Source: Deinococcus aerolatus
GTDB lineage: Bacteria > Deinococcota > Deinococci > Deinococcales > Deinococcaceae
DNA length: 64,000 bases
NCBI RefSeq assembly: GCF_014647055.1
Contig: NZ_BMOL01000003.1
Location: 124,001 to 188,000 of the forward strand
Direction of reading: 5' to 3'
Within the stretch, counting starts at the first letter, position 1; each line of letters starts with the position of its first letter. The notes below the pieces were generated by a model. The model was not told the DNA's origin. It ran no database searches and saw nothing but the letters and a program-made list of their open reading frames with translations. Shown one piece after another: positions 45,998-57,628 of the stretch. The position numbers were made by a program, and so were the translations under genes.

Positions 45998-46300
45998 TTA
46001 CCTGGTCAGCAGTGTCACCAGCACCTGGGCCGACTGGCGGGCCAGCAGACTGATGGATCCGTCGCCGTCGTGGACCAGGACCTCTCCGGCCCGCGCCACC
46101 TGCATGTCCGGCGCCCGGACCTCGACCTCGCCGGACAGCACGGCCAGCAGCACCTGACTGCCGGGATGGCGGTGGGGCGGGATGCCCTGTCCAGGCTCCA
46201 GGGTGAACAGCAGCGAGCGTCCACCGGGGGTGACCGCCATGACCTGTGGGGGCGCGGCGCGCTGGATGTCTGGGGCAGGAAGGGGCTGTTCAGTGGTCAT
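45998..46300 (-). CDS. Cupin-domain protein (globin operon)
   Basis: Protein of 100 residues, one cupin fold. Cupin motif 1 reads GQGIPPHRHPGSQVLLAVLSGEVEV with two His typical of metal sites; motif 2 is GEVLVHDGDGSISL, which lacks the usual His. The ATG overlaps the stop of the globin gene in an ATGA junction. Within this operon it may sense or bind a small ligand; no enzymatic function can be stated. Confidence 0.82.
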   Translation of the reverse strand: MTTEQPLPAPDIQRAAPPQVMAVTPGGRSLLFTLEPGQGIPPHRHPGSQVLLAVLSGEVEVRAPDMQVARAGEVLVHDGDGSISLLARQSAQVLVTLLTR

Positions 46301-46752
46301 TGGACTCTCTGGGTTAGGTGTGTCTGGGTTAAGGACGGGGACGCGCCGGCCAGCGCGAAGCGTTGCAGCGATCCCCGCATGCGTGAGGCCAGTACCAGCA
46401 TGGCCTGAGCCTCGGGCGGACCGAGATGTTCGGCCAGCGCCGTTTCCCACAGGGCCAGCCACCGGTCAAAGTGTTCGGCCCCCGCGCCCAGATCGCTGTG
46501 CGCCGGGCCGGGCTGTCCCCGGTAGGCACTGGGACCGCCGGTCACGGCTCGCCAGAAGCCCTCCAGCCGGGCGATATGCACCGGCCAGCCTGCGCCCGGA
46601 AAAGGCCCGACGCGTTGCTTGAAGACCGGGGCCAACAGCTCGTCTTTCATCACTTCAGCGTAAAAGCCCCACAGCAGCGCCCGCAGCCGGGCCTCGCCGA
46701 TGCGCGAAAACAGCGTCTCGCCCCCGGCGGTCAGCAGCAGCGGGCCGGTCAT
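46297..46752 (-). CDS. Truncated (2/2) haemoglobin-like protein, group III type
   Basis: Protein of 151 residues. The region LRALLWGFYAEVMKDELLAPVFKQRVGP...WPVHIARLEGFWRAVTGG...YRGQPGPAHSDL resembles group III truncated globins: Phe/Tyr at the B helix, FWRAVTGG and the proximal His of the P-x-H segment. Such globins handle O2, NO or peroxide stress. The ATG and the stop overlap the ferredoxin and cupin genes by 4 bp each, so the proteins are made together. Confidence 0.88.
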   Translation of the reverse strand: MTGPLLLTAGGETLFSRIGEARLRALLWGFYAEVMKDELLAPVFKQRVGPFPGAGWPVHIARLEGFWRAVTGGPSAYRGQPGPAHSDLGAGAEHFDRWLALWETALAEHLGPPEAQAMLVLASRMRGSLQRFALAGASPSLTQTHLTQRVQ

Positions 46753-47000
46753 GCGGCTCCCACGGCGGCGCACAGCAGCACGCTGGCGCCCAGCTTCAGG
46801 TGGGTGATCCAGCCCACCACGGCCTCCTCGGCCAAGATGGCGCTGACCGGACAGGCCGGCACACACGCCCCACAGTCGATGCATTCGTCGGGGTGAATCA
46901 GATACAGCTCGCCGGCGTCGTAGATGCATTCTACTGGGCAGACCTCGGTGCAGGAGGCGTCCTTGGTGCCGATACAGGGGCTGGTGATGATGTGGGTCAT
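46749..47000 (-). CDS. fdxA: Seven-iron-type ferredoxin
   Basis: Protein of 83 residues. [18 protein letters not shown] and [13 protein letters not shown] give the Cys pattern of 3Fe-4S plus 4Fe-4S ferredoxins (Thermus/Azotobacter type). The C-terminus has a short hydrophobic stretch ([14 protein letters not shown]) that is unusual for a soluble ferredoxin and could be an anchor or chance. Start at 47000 fits the family. It is the first gene of the globin operon and could donate electrons to the globin. Confidence 0.88.
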   Translation of the reverse strand: MTHIITSPCIGTKDASCTEVCPVECIYDAGELYLIHPDECIDCGACVPACPVSAILAEEAVVGWITHLKLGASVLLCAAVGAA

Positions 47001-47013
47001 GGACCGAGTGTGC

Positions 47014-47032
47014 CAGACCGGTGGCGGGTCTG
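47014..47032. promoter_or_regulatory. Inverted repeat upstream of the ferredoxin-globin operon
   Basis: CAGACC (47014-47019) and GGTCTG (47027-47032) with a 7-bp spacer lie 14 bp upstream of the fdxA start. It could be an operator for the operon's own Crp/Fnr protein, but does not match the standard Crp or Fnr half sites. Confidence 0.35.
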
Positions 47033-47157
47033 CCATGACCCAGATCAACCTGGGGGGGCAAACCGGGCCAGGTCCTTTCAGAGTGGGTCAAGGCGTCCTC
47101 AAGACCGCGGGGCACCCGCGGGAACTTCCGCCGGGGTCACCCCGTATCATGGTACGT

Positions 47158-47850
<693 letters not shown>

Positions 47851-47879
47851 GCCCTTCCTCGCACCGTTCCCTCTCAGCA

Positions 47880-47904
47880 AAGCATCCGCAAGGGTGCTTT
47901 TTTT
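47880..47904 (+). terminator. Rho-independent terminator after BI-1 gene
   Basis: AAGCATCC (47880-47887) pairs with GGGTGCTT (47892-47899) including one G-U pair, a GCAA loop, and a run of seven T. Confidence 0.88.
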
Positions 47905-47960
47905 GTTGGGTTTGCGGGCGCAGTGTTCGGGGGCGGCACAGTGTCGGGTGCAGCGCGGTG

Positions 47961-49535
47961 TCAGGGGCGCAACCAGTACGGCAGGCGGAGTGGCGTGCTG
48001 CGCGCCCACTCGAAGTCGAAGGTCTGACGGGCGGCCCGCAGCGCGGCAGGATCGCTGGTCGCCAGGGTGTACTCGTTCAGCCCGCGCGGCCCGAAAGACG
48101 AGAAATGCAGGTTAAGGCTGCCTACCGTCAGCATGGCGTCGTCCACCAGCGCGGCCTTGGTGTGCATGCCGCCTGCCGTGCCGGACCAGCGCACCTGCAG
48201 GTGGTCTTCCAGGCCCAGCGGCTTGAGGTACGTCCACACACCCGACAGCAGGGCCAGCGGCTCAATCTGCAGCAGAGGATCATAGTCCAGCACCACCCGA
48301 ACCCGCACGCCCCGGTCCCGCACCCCGCTCACAATCGCCTGCCACACCGGCAGGGCCTCGCCGGGGAACGGGCAGCCTCCCGGCGCTGTCAGGCTCAGGC
48401 TGCACTGAAGCGTGCCGCTGATCTGCGACTGCATCAGGTCAATGCTGGACCCCGCGGCGGCAAACAGCGCGGGCAGCGCCGCGTCCTGCGTCTCGTAGCC
48501 GGAGCGGCGGTATAGACCGTAGGCACGTGACGTTCCGGCGGGTGCCGGCGGGGCGGTATAGAACAGCGGATAGGGTTCGCCCGCGTCCACCAGCGTGCAG
48601 GCGCGGCGCAGGGTGGCCACCGTGACGCTGCCGCCGCACCGCAGCGGGCGGCTCAGCAGCCAGGAATCGCGGAAGGCCGCCGCCGTGTGCCGCGCCACCG
48701 GCCCCTTCAGGTCCAGCAGCAGATCGGTCAGGTCCAGGCCACCGGGGGTGCTGTCCGGGACATGGAAATAGCTGATGTTCGCCCCGCCCGCCGACGTCTC
48801 CTGCCCGTCAATCACCAGCAGTTTGAGGTGGTTGTGCGGGGAAGCGTAGGTGTAGTTGGCAAGCTCCAGCCTGAAGCCCTGCACCGGGTCGCCCGACAGC
48901 GGCACCCCGGCTTCCAGCAGGTGCTGCGCGGCGCTGTAGACGCTGCTGCTGGGGTCCAGCAAGGCGTCCAGGCGCACGCTGTTGCCGAACATCAGCCGGA
49001 CGGTCACGCCCTGGGGATAGCGGGCGGGGAAGCGGGCCACCGATGCCCTCAACGCAGCCACCGCGCGGGCCAGCAGCGCTCCAGGTGCGTCCTTGCCGCC
49101 GTCCCACAGCATGTTGGCCAGCAACACCTCGCGCCGGGCCGACTCGATCTGGCGGGCCACCACCCTGAAGCCGCCCAGCGGGTCCGGAGCCTGACCGCTC
49201 TCGCCCGAGTCATCATTGGGAAAGTGAATAAGGCGTACAAACGCGTTGCCGCAGCTCAGCTCGGCGCCCTGGCCACGCAGATGGGCGTACAGCACGCGGT
49301 CCAGGGGGGCCTGCGGCGCGGGACAGTCCGGTACCACCAGGCCCAGCCCATCCAGCGTGGCCAGCTCGGGAGGAGAGAGGTCACCGGCCAGTAGGGTGAA
49401 CGGCGTGGGCTTGGGTGAGGCGGCGTTCAGCGTGGCGGGGCTGGGAGAGGTGGGGGACGCGACACCGCCCAGGCCCAGCAGCAAGCCCAGCAGCGCCACC
49501 AGACCAAACATCCTCAGCAACAGCAGCGCCCCCAT
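47961..49535 (-). CDS. Phospholipase D-like domain protein
   Basis: Protein of 524 residues, probably anchored or exported by an N-terminal hydrophobic segment (about 2-25). Two HKD motifs are present: [10 protein letters not shown] followed by GGANIS (about 245-260) and HTKAALVDD followed by GSLNLHF (about 468-485), as in PLD superfamily enzymes that form a phospho-His intermediate. Substrates may be phospholipids or other phosphodiesters. TAAGCT ends 7 nt before the ATG at 49535. It converges with the BI-1 gene and is divergent from the MOSC gene. Confidence 0.88.
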   Translation of the reverse strand: MGALLLLRMFGLVALLGLLLGLGGVASPTSPSPATLNAASPKPTPFTLLAGDLSPPELATLDGLGLVVPDCPAPQAPLDRVLYAHLRGQGAELSCGNAFVRLIHFPNDDSGESGQAPDPLGGFRVVARQIESARREVLLANMLWDGGKDAPGALLARAVAALRASVARFPARYPQGVTVRLMFGNSVRLDALLDPSSSVYSAAQHLLEAGVPLSGDPVQGFRLELANYTYASPHNHLKLLVIDGQETSAGGANISYFHVPDSTPGGLDLTDLLLDLKGPVARHTAAAFRDSWLLSRPLRCGGSVTVATLRRACTLVDAGEPYPLFYTAPPAPAGTSRAYGLYRRSGYETQDAALPALFAAAGSSIDLMQSQISGTLQCSLSLTAPGGCPFPGEALPVWQAIVSGVRDRGVRVRVVLDYDPLLQIEPLALLSGVWTYLKPLGLEDHLQVRWSGTAGGMHTKAALVDDAMLTVGSLNLHFSSFGPRGLNEYTLATSDPAALRAARQTFDFEWARSTPLRLPYWLRP

Positions 49536-49605
49536 CCCCCACAGCTTAGACGGCGTGTCCGGCCCGTGCCTGACGCCACCTTCACCACTCCTGATAGCTT
49601 GGCGC

Positions 49606-50313
49606 ATGACCGCCGCCGCCCCCTTCACGCCTGACCGTCACCTTCTGAGCGTCAACATCGGCCAGCCTTCCACCGTCCAGATCGGCGCGCGTCCGCACGT
49701 CAGCGGCATCGACAAACGGCCTCTGCCGGGCCGGGTGCGCGTAACCGGGGTCGGGCTGGACGGTGACCGGGTGGTGGACACCCGCCACCACGGCGGCCCC
49801 GATCAGGCCGTGTACGTGTACACCCGCGAGGATTACGCCCACTGGGAGGCTGAGCTGGGACGGCCCCTGCCTCCCGGCCTGTTCGGGGAGAACCTGCTAG
49901 TGGGCGGGCTGGAATCCGCCACCATGCGGGTGGGTGACCGTCTAGAAATCGGGCAGGGCGCAAGTTCAGAGGGGGGCGGCGTGCTGCTGGAGGTCACTGC
50001 CCCGCGTATTCCCTGCGCCACGCTGGCGGCACATCTCGGCGATCCAGCCTTTATCAGGCGGTTTGTGGCGGCGGGCCGTCCCGGCTTCTACACCCGCGTC
50101 CTGCGCGGCGGCCAGCTGGGGGTCGGCGACCGTGTGCGCGTCACCTCCGCCCCGAAGGACGCGCCGACCATCGCGCAGCTGTTCGCCCTGTGGTACGACG
50201 CGGCCCCGGACCCCGAAACGCTGCAACGGTACCTGGAGTTCCCACTGGCCGTGCGCGTCCGGGCCAGGGTGCAGGGTCAGCTGGCCGAGAGGCGTGAAGG
50301 CTCAACCCTGTGA
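49606..50313 (+). CDS. MOSC domain protein (first)
   Basis: Protein of 235 residues. [25 protein letters not shown] and the conserved Cys in PRIPCATLA identify the MOSC beta-barrel, related to YiiM and the C-terminal part of Moco sulfurases; YiiM-like enzymes help remove N-hydroxylated bases. Residue order and the C-terminal extension fit the YiiM-like group. It resembles the protein at 60353. TAGCTT at 49595-49600 ends 5 nt before the ATG. Confidence 0.87.
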   Translation: MTAAAPFTPDRHLLSVNIGQPSTVQIGARPHVSGIDKRPLPGRVRVTGVGLDGDRVVDTRHHGGPDQAVYVYTREDYAHWEAELGRPLPPGLFGENLLVGGLESATMRVGDRLEIGQGASSEGGGVLLEVTAPRIPCATLAAHLGDPAFIRRFVAAGRPGFYTRVLRGGQLGVGDRVRVTSAPKDAPTIAQLFALWYDAAPDPETLQRYLEFPLAVRVRARVQGQLAERREGSTL

Positions 50314-50402
50314 GTGGCAGCGGAATCCACCCAGGGCAGGGTTAATGGACCAGCCAGTGAGTATGGGGGCTTAACGGCCAGACGCCCAATTGCCAAACGC
50401 CC

Positions 50403-50804
50403 CTACTCTGCAAACGGCAGTTCCAGCGGAAAGATCCGTCCCGCCAGCGTCTCCAGCCCCCGGCGCCCGGCGCGGTCCTGGCAGGCCCCGGTGGCGGTGC
50501 ATAGCGTCACGTAACGGGTGCGGCGGGCGGCCACCACCACGCGGTACAGCGCGGCCTCACTGCGGCTGCGGGTGTAGTGGCACAGATCGCAGTGCAGGAC
50601 ATTCTTGCCCCGGGGGTCCAGTGGGGTGAATTCGGCCAGCTGATCGCCGTGGACCAGGGCCAGCCGCCCATCGGCCACCGGGTACAGGCCCAGGGTGGGC
50701 CGGGCGTCGCCCTCGTGGGGGCCGAACAGTTCGCGGTGCGTTTCGGGGAAAAGTTCCCGCAACAGGTCGCGGGCGCTGTGTTCCTGTGGGCGCGGGTCTT
50801 TCAT
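50403..50804 (-). CDS. Zinc-binding hypothetical protein
   Basis: Protein of 133 residues. CDLC (about 72-75) and the later CTATGAC (about 102-108) give a four-Cys treble-clef-like zinc site. An HEAD part (about 1-50) is acidic. It recalls the C-terminal zinc domain of FusB-like EF-G binding proteins but the similarity is weak. TAAACT ends 8 nt before the ATG. The frame remains open upstream on this strand for 270 codons, but that region is antisense to recO. Confidence 0.65.
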   Translation of the reverse strand: MKDPRPQEHSARDLLRELFPETHRELFGPHEGDARPTLGLYPVADGRLALVHGDQLAEFTPLDPRGKNVLHCDLCHYTRSRSEAALYRVVVAARRTRYVTLCTATGACQDRAGRRGLETLAGRIFPLELPFAE

Positions 50805-50939
50805 TGCCGCCCAGTTTACCCGCCCCCCGCCCTCAGGAACGTGGACGCTGGCACAGGCGGCGGGGGCCAGGACGCCTAGACTGCGGAGCGTGACGCGGCC
50901 CCAGGCGCAGGAAAAAATTGAGAGTAGGAGGCAGCGACG

Positions 50940-51668
50940 GTGAAGCACCGCACCGCCAACCGCAGCGGCATCGTGATCCGGCGCCGGGTGCTGCCTTCCG
51001 GCGACATCATCGTGACGCTGCTGACGCCGCAGGGCAAGCTGAAGGCCATTGCGCGCGGCGGGGTGCGCGGGCCACTGGCCAGCCGCCTGAACCTGTTTCA
51101 CCACGTCGGCGTGCAGACCTACCAGACGCCGCAGAACGATCTGGCCACCCTCAAGCAGGCGGTGCTGGAAGGCGCGCTGCCCTCGCTGGCCGAGCCGGAG
51201 CGTCACGCCTTCGCGCATCTGCTGGCCGAATTTGCCGACGCGCTGTTTCAGGAGGGCGAGTTCAGCCAGCAGGCTTTCGAGCTGTTCGCGGGGGCGCTGC
51301 GCGGCGTGGCCCACCAGCCGGACCCCGAGTGGGTGGCGCTGGTCATGAGTCACAAGCTGCTGGGGCTGGCCGGCATCGTGCCGCAAACGGCCCGCTGCGC
51401 CCGCTGCAGCGCGCCGGACCCCGCGCACCCGGACCCGCTGGGCGGCCAGATGCTGTGCGCCGCCTGCGCCAGCCTGCCCGCGTACCCGCCCGAGTCGCTG
51501 GACTTCCTGCTGGGTGCGGTGCGCCGCACGGTGAGGGCCAGCATGGACGCCCCGGTGCCGCCTGAGCAGCGCCCGGCGCTGTGGCGCACCCTGGAACGCT
51601 TCGTGACCGTGCAGGTGGGCGGCGTGCACAGCTGGCGGCAGCTGGTGCCCAGCGCGGCTGTCGTCTAG
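50940..51668 (+). CDS. recO: DNA repair protein RecO
   Basis: Protein of 242 residues. The N-terminal OB fold (about 8-80; [32 protein letters not shown]) and helical C-terminus with the zinc Cys pairs CARC and CAAC (about 153-156 and about 179-182) match RecO. In RecFOR repair RecO anneals ssDNA and loads RecA; Deinococcus lacks RecBC, so this route is central to double-strand break repair. The start is GTG with AGGAGG upstream. Its stop overlaps that of the opposing rsmE gene by 4 bp. Confidence 0.93.
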   Translation: MKHRTANRSGIVIRRRVLPSGDIIVTLLTPQGKLKAIARGGVRGPLASRLNLFHHVGVQTYQTPQNDLATLKQAVLEGALPSLAEPERHAFAHLLAEFADALFQEGEFSQQAFELFAGALRGVAHQPDPEWVALVMSHKLLGLAGIVPQTARCARCSAPDPAHPDPLGGQMLCAACASLPAYPPESLDFLLGAVRRTVRASMDAPVPPEQRPALWRTLERFVTVQVGGVHSWRQLVPSAAVV

Positions 51669-52378
51669 GCGGGCCTGGGCTGGTCCTCCTGCCCGAACGC
51701 CGCGATGGCCCCCAGCAGCGCCACCGGGGCCGTCTCGGCCCGCAGCACGCGCGGCCCCAGGGTGACGGCGTGGGCGCCGCGCTCCAGCAGGCCCCCCACC
51801 TCGGCGCTGGTCAGGCCACCTTCCGGGCCGGTCAGGACGTTCACGGGTGCGGCCCAGTCCAGCAGGGGCATGATCCGCCCCTGCGAACCCGGCTGGGCCA
51901 CGAACAGCTGACCCTCCCAGGCAAACTCGGTCAGGGAGATGGGCGCAAGCACCTGCGGCACCACCGCGCGGCGCGACTGCTTGCTGGCCTCCTCGGCCAC
52001 CCGCGCCAGCCGCAGCAGCTTCTGCGCCCCGATCTCGCGGGCGTCGGCGCGGGCCGTGACCAGCAGTTGCACCCGCGCCACGCCCAGCTCGGTGGCGGCG
52101 CGTACCACGTCCGAGAGCTTGTCTCCCTTCAGGAGGGCCACCGCCAGCGTCAGGGGAAACGGCGTCTCGGCCGCGCCGCTGACCGCCTCGCCCAGCGTCA
52201 GGACGGCGCGGCCCGCCTCCAGTTGGGCAATCTGAGCGGCGGCCTCGGCCCCCTGCCCGTCGAAAACCCGCAGGACGTCGCCCACCTTCAGGCGCAGCAC
52301 GTGCAGGTGGCGGGCCTCGCGCGGACCGAGGTCCATCCGGGGCGTCAGGGCCGAGACGCGGATGCGGGTGTCGGTCAT
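51665..52378 (-). CDS. rsmE: 16S rRNA (uracil-1498-N3)-methyltransferase
   Basis: Protein of 237 residues. The N-terminal PUA-like domain ([20 protein letters not shown]) and the C-terminal SPOUT knot with the conserved [14 protein letters not shown] and [15 protein letters not shown] fit RsmE, which methylates U1498 of 16S rRNA with SAM. ATG start at 52378 is normal. It converges with recO and overlaps it by 4 bp. Confidence 0.94.
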   Translation of the reverse strand: MTDTRIRVSALTPRMDLGPREARHLHVLRLKVGDVLRVFDGQGAEAAAQIAQLEAGRAVLTLGEAVSGAAETPFPLTLAVALLKGDKLSDVVRAATELGVARVQLLVTARADAREIGAQKLLRLARVAEEASKQSRRAVVPQVLAPISLTEFAWEGQLFVAQPGSQGRIMPLLDWAAPVNVLTGPEGGLTSAEVGGLLERGAHAVTLGPRVLRAETAPVALLGAIAAFGQEDQPRPA

Positions 52379-52415
52379 GCGGTCCCTCCCACCGGGCGGG
52401 TCCCGGCTGGGCGAA

Positions 52416-53219
<804 letters not shown>

Positions 53220-53365
53220 GTACAGGAGTCTAGAGGCAACAGGGCCGCACGCGTCACCGTCAGGATGACCCCACCGCGCCCCCAGGCCACGACTTGGGCG
53301 GCGGGGCCAGCGGGAATTTAGACGCCCACACTGCCACATAATTCCCCACCCCTATACTGCCGCGC

Positions 53366-54157
53366 ATGGAACTTGCCATCGTCGGCGTCGGAAAACTGGG
53401 CCTGGCCCTGCTGGAAGGGGTGACGGCACGCGGCGGCATCGCGCCCGCGCAGATCGGTTTGATCGACGCGAACACCGCCCGCGTGCAGGACATCGCCGCG
53501 CGCACCGGGGCGCGGGTGATCGCCCCGGCGGACCTGGGACAGGCGCAGCGCATCCTGATCAGCCTGCAACCGCGCGTGTTTCCCGAAACCAGCGAATGGC
53601 TGGCGCAGGAGAACGCCGGATACATCAGCACCATGGCCGGGGTCAGCGTGGCGAGCCTGGCGCGGCGGCTGGGCACGCAGCGGGTGGTGCGGGTGATGCC
53701 CAATCTGGCGGCCACCATCGGGCTGTCGCAGACGGCCATCACCGGGCCGCGCGAGGCCGCGGACGCGGGCGATCTGGCCTTCGCGCACCACCTGTTCGGC
53801 TCGGTGGGCGACGCCTATGACCTGCCCGAACACCTGTTCAACGCCTTTACCGGCATGAGCGCCTCTGGCCCCGCCTACGCCGCCGTGGTGGCCGAGGCGC
53901 TGGCCGACGGCGGCGTCCGCATGGGCCTGCCGCGCGTGCTGGCCAACGAACTGGCCGCCAAACTGCTGGTGGCCAGCGGCGAACTGCTGCAGCGCCGTGC
54001 CCACCCCGGCATGCTCAAGGATGAGGTGGCCTCGCCGGGCGGCACCACCATTGCCGGGCTGGCGGCCCTGGAAGCGGCGGGCGTGCGCGGCGGACTGATG
54101 CACGCGGTGATCGAGGCCACCCGCCGCAGCACGGAACTGGGGCTGGATCAGGAGTAA
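53366..54157 (+). CDS. proC: Pyrroline-5-carboxylate reductase
   Basis: Protein of 263 residues, last step of proline synthesis using NAD(P)H. The N-terminal dinucleotide site [14 protein letters not shown] and the C-terminal dimerisation part [21 protein letters not shown] and [16 protein letters not shown] are typical. TATACT (53353-53358) ends 7 nt before the ATG, a clear leaderless start. Confidence 0.94.
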   Translation: MELAIVGVGKLGLALLEGVTARGGIAPAQIGLIDANTARVQDIAARTGARVIAPADLGQAQRILISLQPRVFPETSEWLAQENAGYISTMAGVSVASLARRLGTQRVVRVMPNLAATIGLSQTAITGPREAADAGDLAFAHHLFGSVGDAYDLPEHLFNAFTGMSASGPAYAAVVAEALADGGVRMGLPRVLANELAAKLLVASGELLQRRAHPGMLKDEVASPGGTTIAGLAALEAAGVRGGLMHAVIEATRRSTELGLDQE

Positions 54158-54242
54158 GGCCGGAACCAGACGGGAGACAGACCGGCACAGGCCGGTGTCC
54201 GTCAGAAGGCTGTCACGGCCCGCACCCTAGGCTGCGCCAGAG

Positions 54243-54827
54243 ATGCCTGCCGAACCGACATTCATGTTCCGCCGCCGCCTGCCCGCGCTGGGCGCTGTGC
54301 TGCTGCTGGGCAATCTGGCCGGGGCCGCCGCACAGGGCCGGGCCTATCCAGAGTATTACCCCCACAAATCCGGCACCCACTGGACCTACAGCAACGGCGA
54401 GACGCAGGTGGTGGGACCCGCCGTGACGCACCGGGGTGTGCGGGTGGTGCCGGTCAGCCACCAGTTCGGCGGCAAAACCTTCACGCAGGACCTGCTGGAA
54501 TACCGCGCCGACGGCAGCGTGTGGCTGCGCGGCGTCAACACGGGCGGACGGCTGGGCTGGTACGCCGCGCCGCTCAACATCTACCCGCCCGCCCCGCTGA
54601 CGCCCGGCCAGCGCTGGACCAGCGCCAGCGGCAACATGACCGTCAGCAGCGCCGTGACCGGCGTGGCAACCATTGAAACCAGTGGGCGCCGGTACAACGC
54701 CCTGAGCATCCGCACCGAGACCAGCGCGGGCGGGCGCGTCAGCGTGCAGACCGCGTATTTCGTGCCGGGCCTGGGTGTCGTGCGTTTTGAAACGGCGGAC
54801 GGAAGCCGGGTCAACCTGCTGCGCTAG
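54243..54827 (+). CDS. Secreted beta-rich protein
   Basis: Protein of 194 residues with a signal peptide (about 8-31, ending GAAAQ). The mature part is Gly/Thr/Ser-rich and predicted beta strand (TYFVPGLGVVRFETAD), similar in kind to small envelope proteins of unknown function. TAGGCT at 54228-54233 is 9 nt before the ATG; a second ATG seven codons on (54264) would shorten the N-terminal arm and is possible. No function recognised. Confidence 0.7.
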   Translation: MPAEPTFMFRRRLPALGAVLLLGNLAGAAAQGRAYPEYYPHKSGTHWTYSNGETQVVGPAVTHRGVRVVPVSHQFGGKTFTQDLLEYRADGSVWLRGVNTGGRLGWYAAPLNIYPPAPLTPGQRWTSASGNMTVSSAVTGVATIETSGRRYNALSIRTETSAGGRVSVQTAYFVPGLGVVRFETADGSRVNLLR

Positions 54828-54883
54828 GACATGCCGGCCCGCGCCCCCTGCGCCGGAGAGCCCGCCAGTGCGATACTTCCGGC

Positions 54884-55453
54884 ATGGATGTTCTCGAATT
54901 GTACCGGCAGGCCGGGGCCTACCACGAGGGGCACTTTCTGCTCGCCAGTGGCCGCCACAGCCCCAAATTCCTGCAAAGCACCACTGTGCTGCAATACCCG
55001 CACCTGACCGGGCAGATCGCTGCCGCCATGGCCGGGAAACTCACGGAGGCGGGCGTGCAGGCCAGCCTCCTGATCGGTCCCGCGATGGGCGGCGTGGTCC
55101 TGGCCTACGAGGTGGCGCGGCACTTCGGCGGGGAGGACGTCCGCGCCATCTTCGCCGAGAAGGACGGGCAGGGCGGCATGAAAATCCGGGAGGCCTTCAC
55201 GGTGGCACCGGGCGAGGCCTTTATTGCCGTGGAAGACGTGCTGACCACCGGAGGCAGCGTGCTGAAAGCCGTGCGCGCCGCCGAGGCCGCCGGGGGCAGG
55301 TGCGCGGCCATCGCGTGCATCGTGGACCGCCGCGCCGAGGGCGGCCCGCTGGCCGGTTATCCGCTGGTGTCGCTGAGCCGTCTGGTGTTTGACACCTACC
55401 CGCCGGGTGAGGTGCCGGAGTGGCTGGCGCAGCTTCCCATGCAGGAGATCTAG
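54884..55453 (+). CDS. pyrE: Orotate phosphoribosyltransferase
   Basis: Protein of 189 residues, pyrimidine synthesis. GHFLLASGRHSPKFLQ (near 16-31) is the orotate side, and AFIAVEDVLTTGGSVL (about 112-127) is the PRPP-binding motif. The length is normal. A near-match -10 box (GATACT) ends 6 nt before the ATG. Confidence 0.94.
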   Translation: MDVLELYRQAGAYHEGHFLLASGRHSPKFLQSTTVLQYPHLTGQIAAAMAGKLTEAGVQASLLIGPAMGGVVLAYEVARHFGGEDVRAIFAEKDGQGGMKIREAFTVAPGEAFIAVEDVLTTGGSVLKAVRAAEAAGGRCAAIACIVDRRAEGGPLAGYPLVSLSRLVFDTYPPGEVPEWLAQLPMQEI

Positions 55454-55511
55454 AGCGCCGGTCTGAAACCGGACCGGGGCAGTTCAGACCAGCGCAGGCA
55501 GTAGGCCAGCT

Positions 55512-56597
55512 TCAGACCTGGGTGACGTGGCCGCTGGGCGCGGCGGGCAGCGGGACCGGGACCGGGGCCGCCAGCAACTCGCGCAGCAGCGGGGCGAAGG
55601 CCGCCGTGTCGTTCACGCAGCCCAGATGGCCCTGCTCAGAGGCGAATTCCAGGTGCGTATGGTCCACGCCCGCCGCCGCCGAGGCCTGCGCGAAGGCCCG
55701 CATCTCGGCGGCGGGGAAGAACTGGTCCACCGCGACGTTCACGGTCAGCAGCCGCAGCCCGCATCCGGCCCAGCGCGCGAACAGGTCAGCGTGTGGGGCC
55801 ACTTCCGCCAGACGGTGGGTGCCCACCAGCCGGGCAATATCCAGAATGTGCGCCAGACTGGCCGTGCCCGAGCGGGACGACAGGTAGGTGTTGAACTCGC
55901 CGCCGCGAAATGTCGCCTCCAGCCCGTCGGCCCCCAGACCAAAAAAGGTGATCAGACGCAGCGCCCCGTCCAGATTGTCCTGTGCAGCCACGTGCCCCAG
56001 CAGCGGCGCAAAGGCGTCCCGCAGCGCCGGCCCGACATGCGGACTGGCCGCCACCGCCGCCACGCGTGGGGCCAGCTCAGGGGTTCGGGCGGCCCACTGC
56101 AGGGCCTGCAGCCCACCCAGGCTGGGGCCAGCCACCGCGTGCCAGCGCTGCACCCCCAGCGCCCACATCAGCTCGCGCTGCATGGCGTGCAGGTCGCCAA
56201 AGTCCCAGCACGGAAAGCGCTCGCCCCACCGCTGACCGTCCGGGTGCGGGGTGTCCGGCCCGGTGGTCACGATGCCGGGATCCAGCGCCTGCACGTTGGA
56301 GGGGGTGTTCAGACAGATCACGAAGTAGCGGTCCGTGTCCAGCGGCCGCCCCGGCCCAATCAGGTCCGCCCACCAGCCGGGGGTGCCGTCCGGGCCATGG
56401 CCCGCCGCGCGCATGGTGCCGGTGTAGTAGTGACATACCAGCACGGCGTTGTCCCGCGCCTCATTCAGGGTGCCCCACGACTGCGCCCCCAGCCGCAGCG
56501 GCACCGCCACGCCCGCCAACATCGCCTGGAGCGAGAAGATCCACTCTCCCGGCCCGCCTCTCCTCTCCAGCCGTGCGTCCCGCAGCGTCTCGCTCAT
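55512..56597 (-). CDS. MetX-like alpha/beta hydrolase (homoserine acyltransferase family)
   Basis: Protein of 361 residues with the MetX layout: RLGAQSWGTLNEARDNAVLVCH, the nucleophile elbow GPSLGGLQALQW, acid in VNVAVDQFFP and His in SEQGHLGC. It differs from usual MetX at the segment after NT (TPSNVQALDPGIVTTGP instead of the Gly-rich GGCxGSTGP). So it may act on another acyl acceptor. TACCCT ends 8 nt before the ATG at 56597; a GTG directly before it is an alternative. Confidence 0.82.
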   Translation of the reverse strand: MSETLRDARLERRGGPGEWIFSLQAMLAGVAVPLRLGAQSWGTLNEARDNAVLVCHYYTGTMRAAGHGPDGTPGWWADLIGPGRPLDTDRYFVICLNTPSNVQALDPGIVTTGPDTPHPDGQRWGERFPCWDFGDLHAMQRELMWALGVQRWHAVAGPSLGGLQALQWAARTPELAPRVAAVAASPHVGPALRDAFAPLLGHVAAQDNLDGALRLITFFGLGADGLEATFRGGEFNTYLSSRSGTASLAHILDIARLVGTHRLAEVAPHADLFARWAGCGLRLLTVNVAVDQFFPAAEMRAFAQASAAAGVDHTHLEFASEQGHLGCVNDTAAFAPLLRELLAAPVPVPLPAAPSGHVTQV

Positions 56598-56753
56598 CAC
56601 GGCTGAGGGTAGGCGCGGGGCGTTACGCGGCGGTCACACCGGCCCCCCGCTGCGGCAGGGTCCAGTCAGGTCATGCAGCCGCAGCAGCCCTTATTCCAGG
56701 CCCACATTTCAGGAGCGCAGTCCCGGCCCCACACCCCCCATAATGGCTTCCGG

Positions 56754-57626
56754 ATGCGCCGCTTCCACCTTCCTCCCATTCCGGCGCTGCTGCTGTCGAT
56801 GCTGAGCATTCAGGCGGGCGCGGCCTACGCCAAGACGCTGTTTCCGCTGATTGGGCCACTGGGCGCCACCGGCCTGCGCGTGGGGCTGGCCGCCGCCATC
56901 CTGATGCTGATTTTCCGGCCCAACCTGCGGCGCCTGACCCGCAACGACTGGCAGGCCGTGGTGCCCTACGGCGCAGTGCTGGGCCTGATGAACCTCACGT
57001 ACTACCTGTCACTGGAGCGGCTGCCGCTGGCGATTGCCGTGACGCTGGAATTCATCGGGCCGCTGCTGCTGGCGGCGGCGCTGTCGCGGCGGGCGCTGGA
57101 TTTTGCCTGGGTCATTCTGGCTGGTCTGGGCATCGTGCTGATCAGCCCGCAGGGCAACGGCAGCGGCCCGCTGGACCCCATCGGCGTCACGCTGGCGCTG
57201 GTGGCGGGGGCTTTCTGGGCCGCGTACATCCTGCTGGGCGGCGCGGTGGGGCGGCGGCTGCCCGGCACCACGGGCGTGGCGGTGGGCATGCTGGTGGCCG
57301 CCGCCGTGTGCGTGCCGTTCGGGGTGGCGCAGGCCGGAACGGCGCTGCTGGACCCCGCCGTGCTGCTCACCGGGCTGGGCGTGGCCGCGCTGTCCAGCGC
57401 TCTGCCCTACAGTCTGGAAATGCGCGCCCTGCGGCTGGTGCCTCCGCGCGTCTTCGGCGTGATGATGAGCGTCGAGCCGGCCATGGGCGCCGTGTGCGGC
57501 CTGCTGTTCCTGGGCGAGCGGCTGGCCGGCCTGCAATGGGTGGCGATTGCCTGCGTGATCCTGGCCAGTGCGGGCATCAACCTGACCACGCCGCGCCCGC
57601 CGCCCATGGTGGAGCCGGTGAACTAG
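56754..57626 (+). CDS. EamA-family permease, RhtA-like exporter
   Basis: Protein of 290 residues with ten hydrophobic helices in two EamA repeats (about 8-135 and 145-285). The sequences LGATGLRVGLAAAILM and MMSVEPAMGAVCGLLFLGE are like the threonine/homoserine exporter RhtA. Cargo is inferred only. The ATG at 56754 begins right at the first helix; an upstream in-frame ATG is possible but adds a polar tail. Confidence 0.85.
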   Translation: MRRFHLPPIPALLLSMLSIQAGAAYAKTLFPLIGPLGATGLRVGLAAAILMLIFRPNLRRLTRNDWQAVVPYGAVLGLMNLTYYLSLERLPLAIAVTLEFIGPLLLAAALSRRALDFAWVILAGLGIVLISPQGNGSGPLDPIGVTLALVAGAFWAAYILLGGAVGRRLPGTTGVAVGMLVAAAVCVPFGVAQAGTALLDPAVLLTGLGVAALSSALPYSLEMRALRLVPPRVFGVMMSVEPAMGAVCGLLFLGERLAGLQWVAIACVILASAGINLTTPRPPPMVEPVN

Positions 57627-57628
57627 CT

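Noticed and set aside
50805..51629. Upstream extension of the zinc-binding protein frame
   Set aside because: It lies antisense to recO; the ATG at 50804 has its own -10 box.
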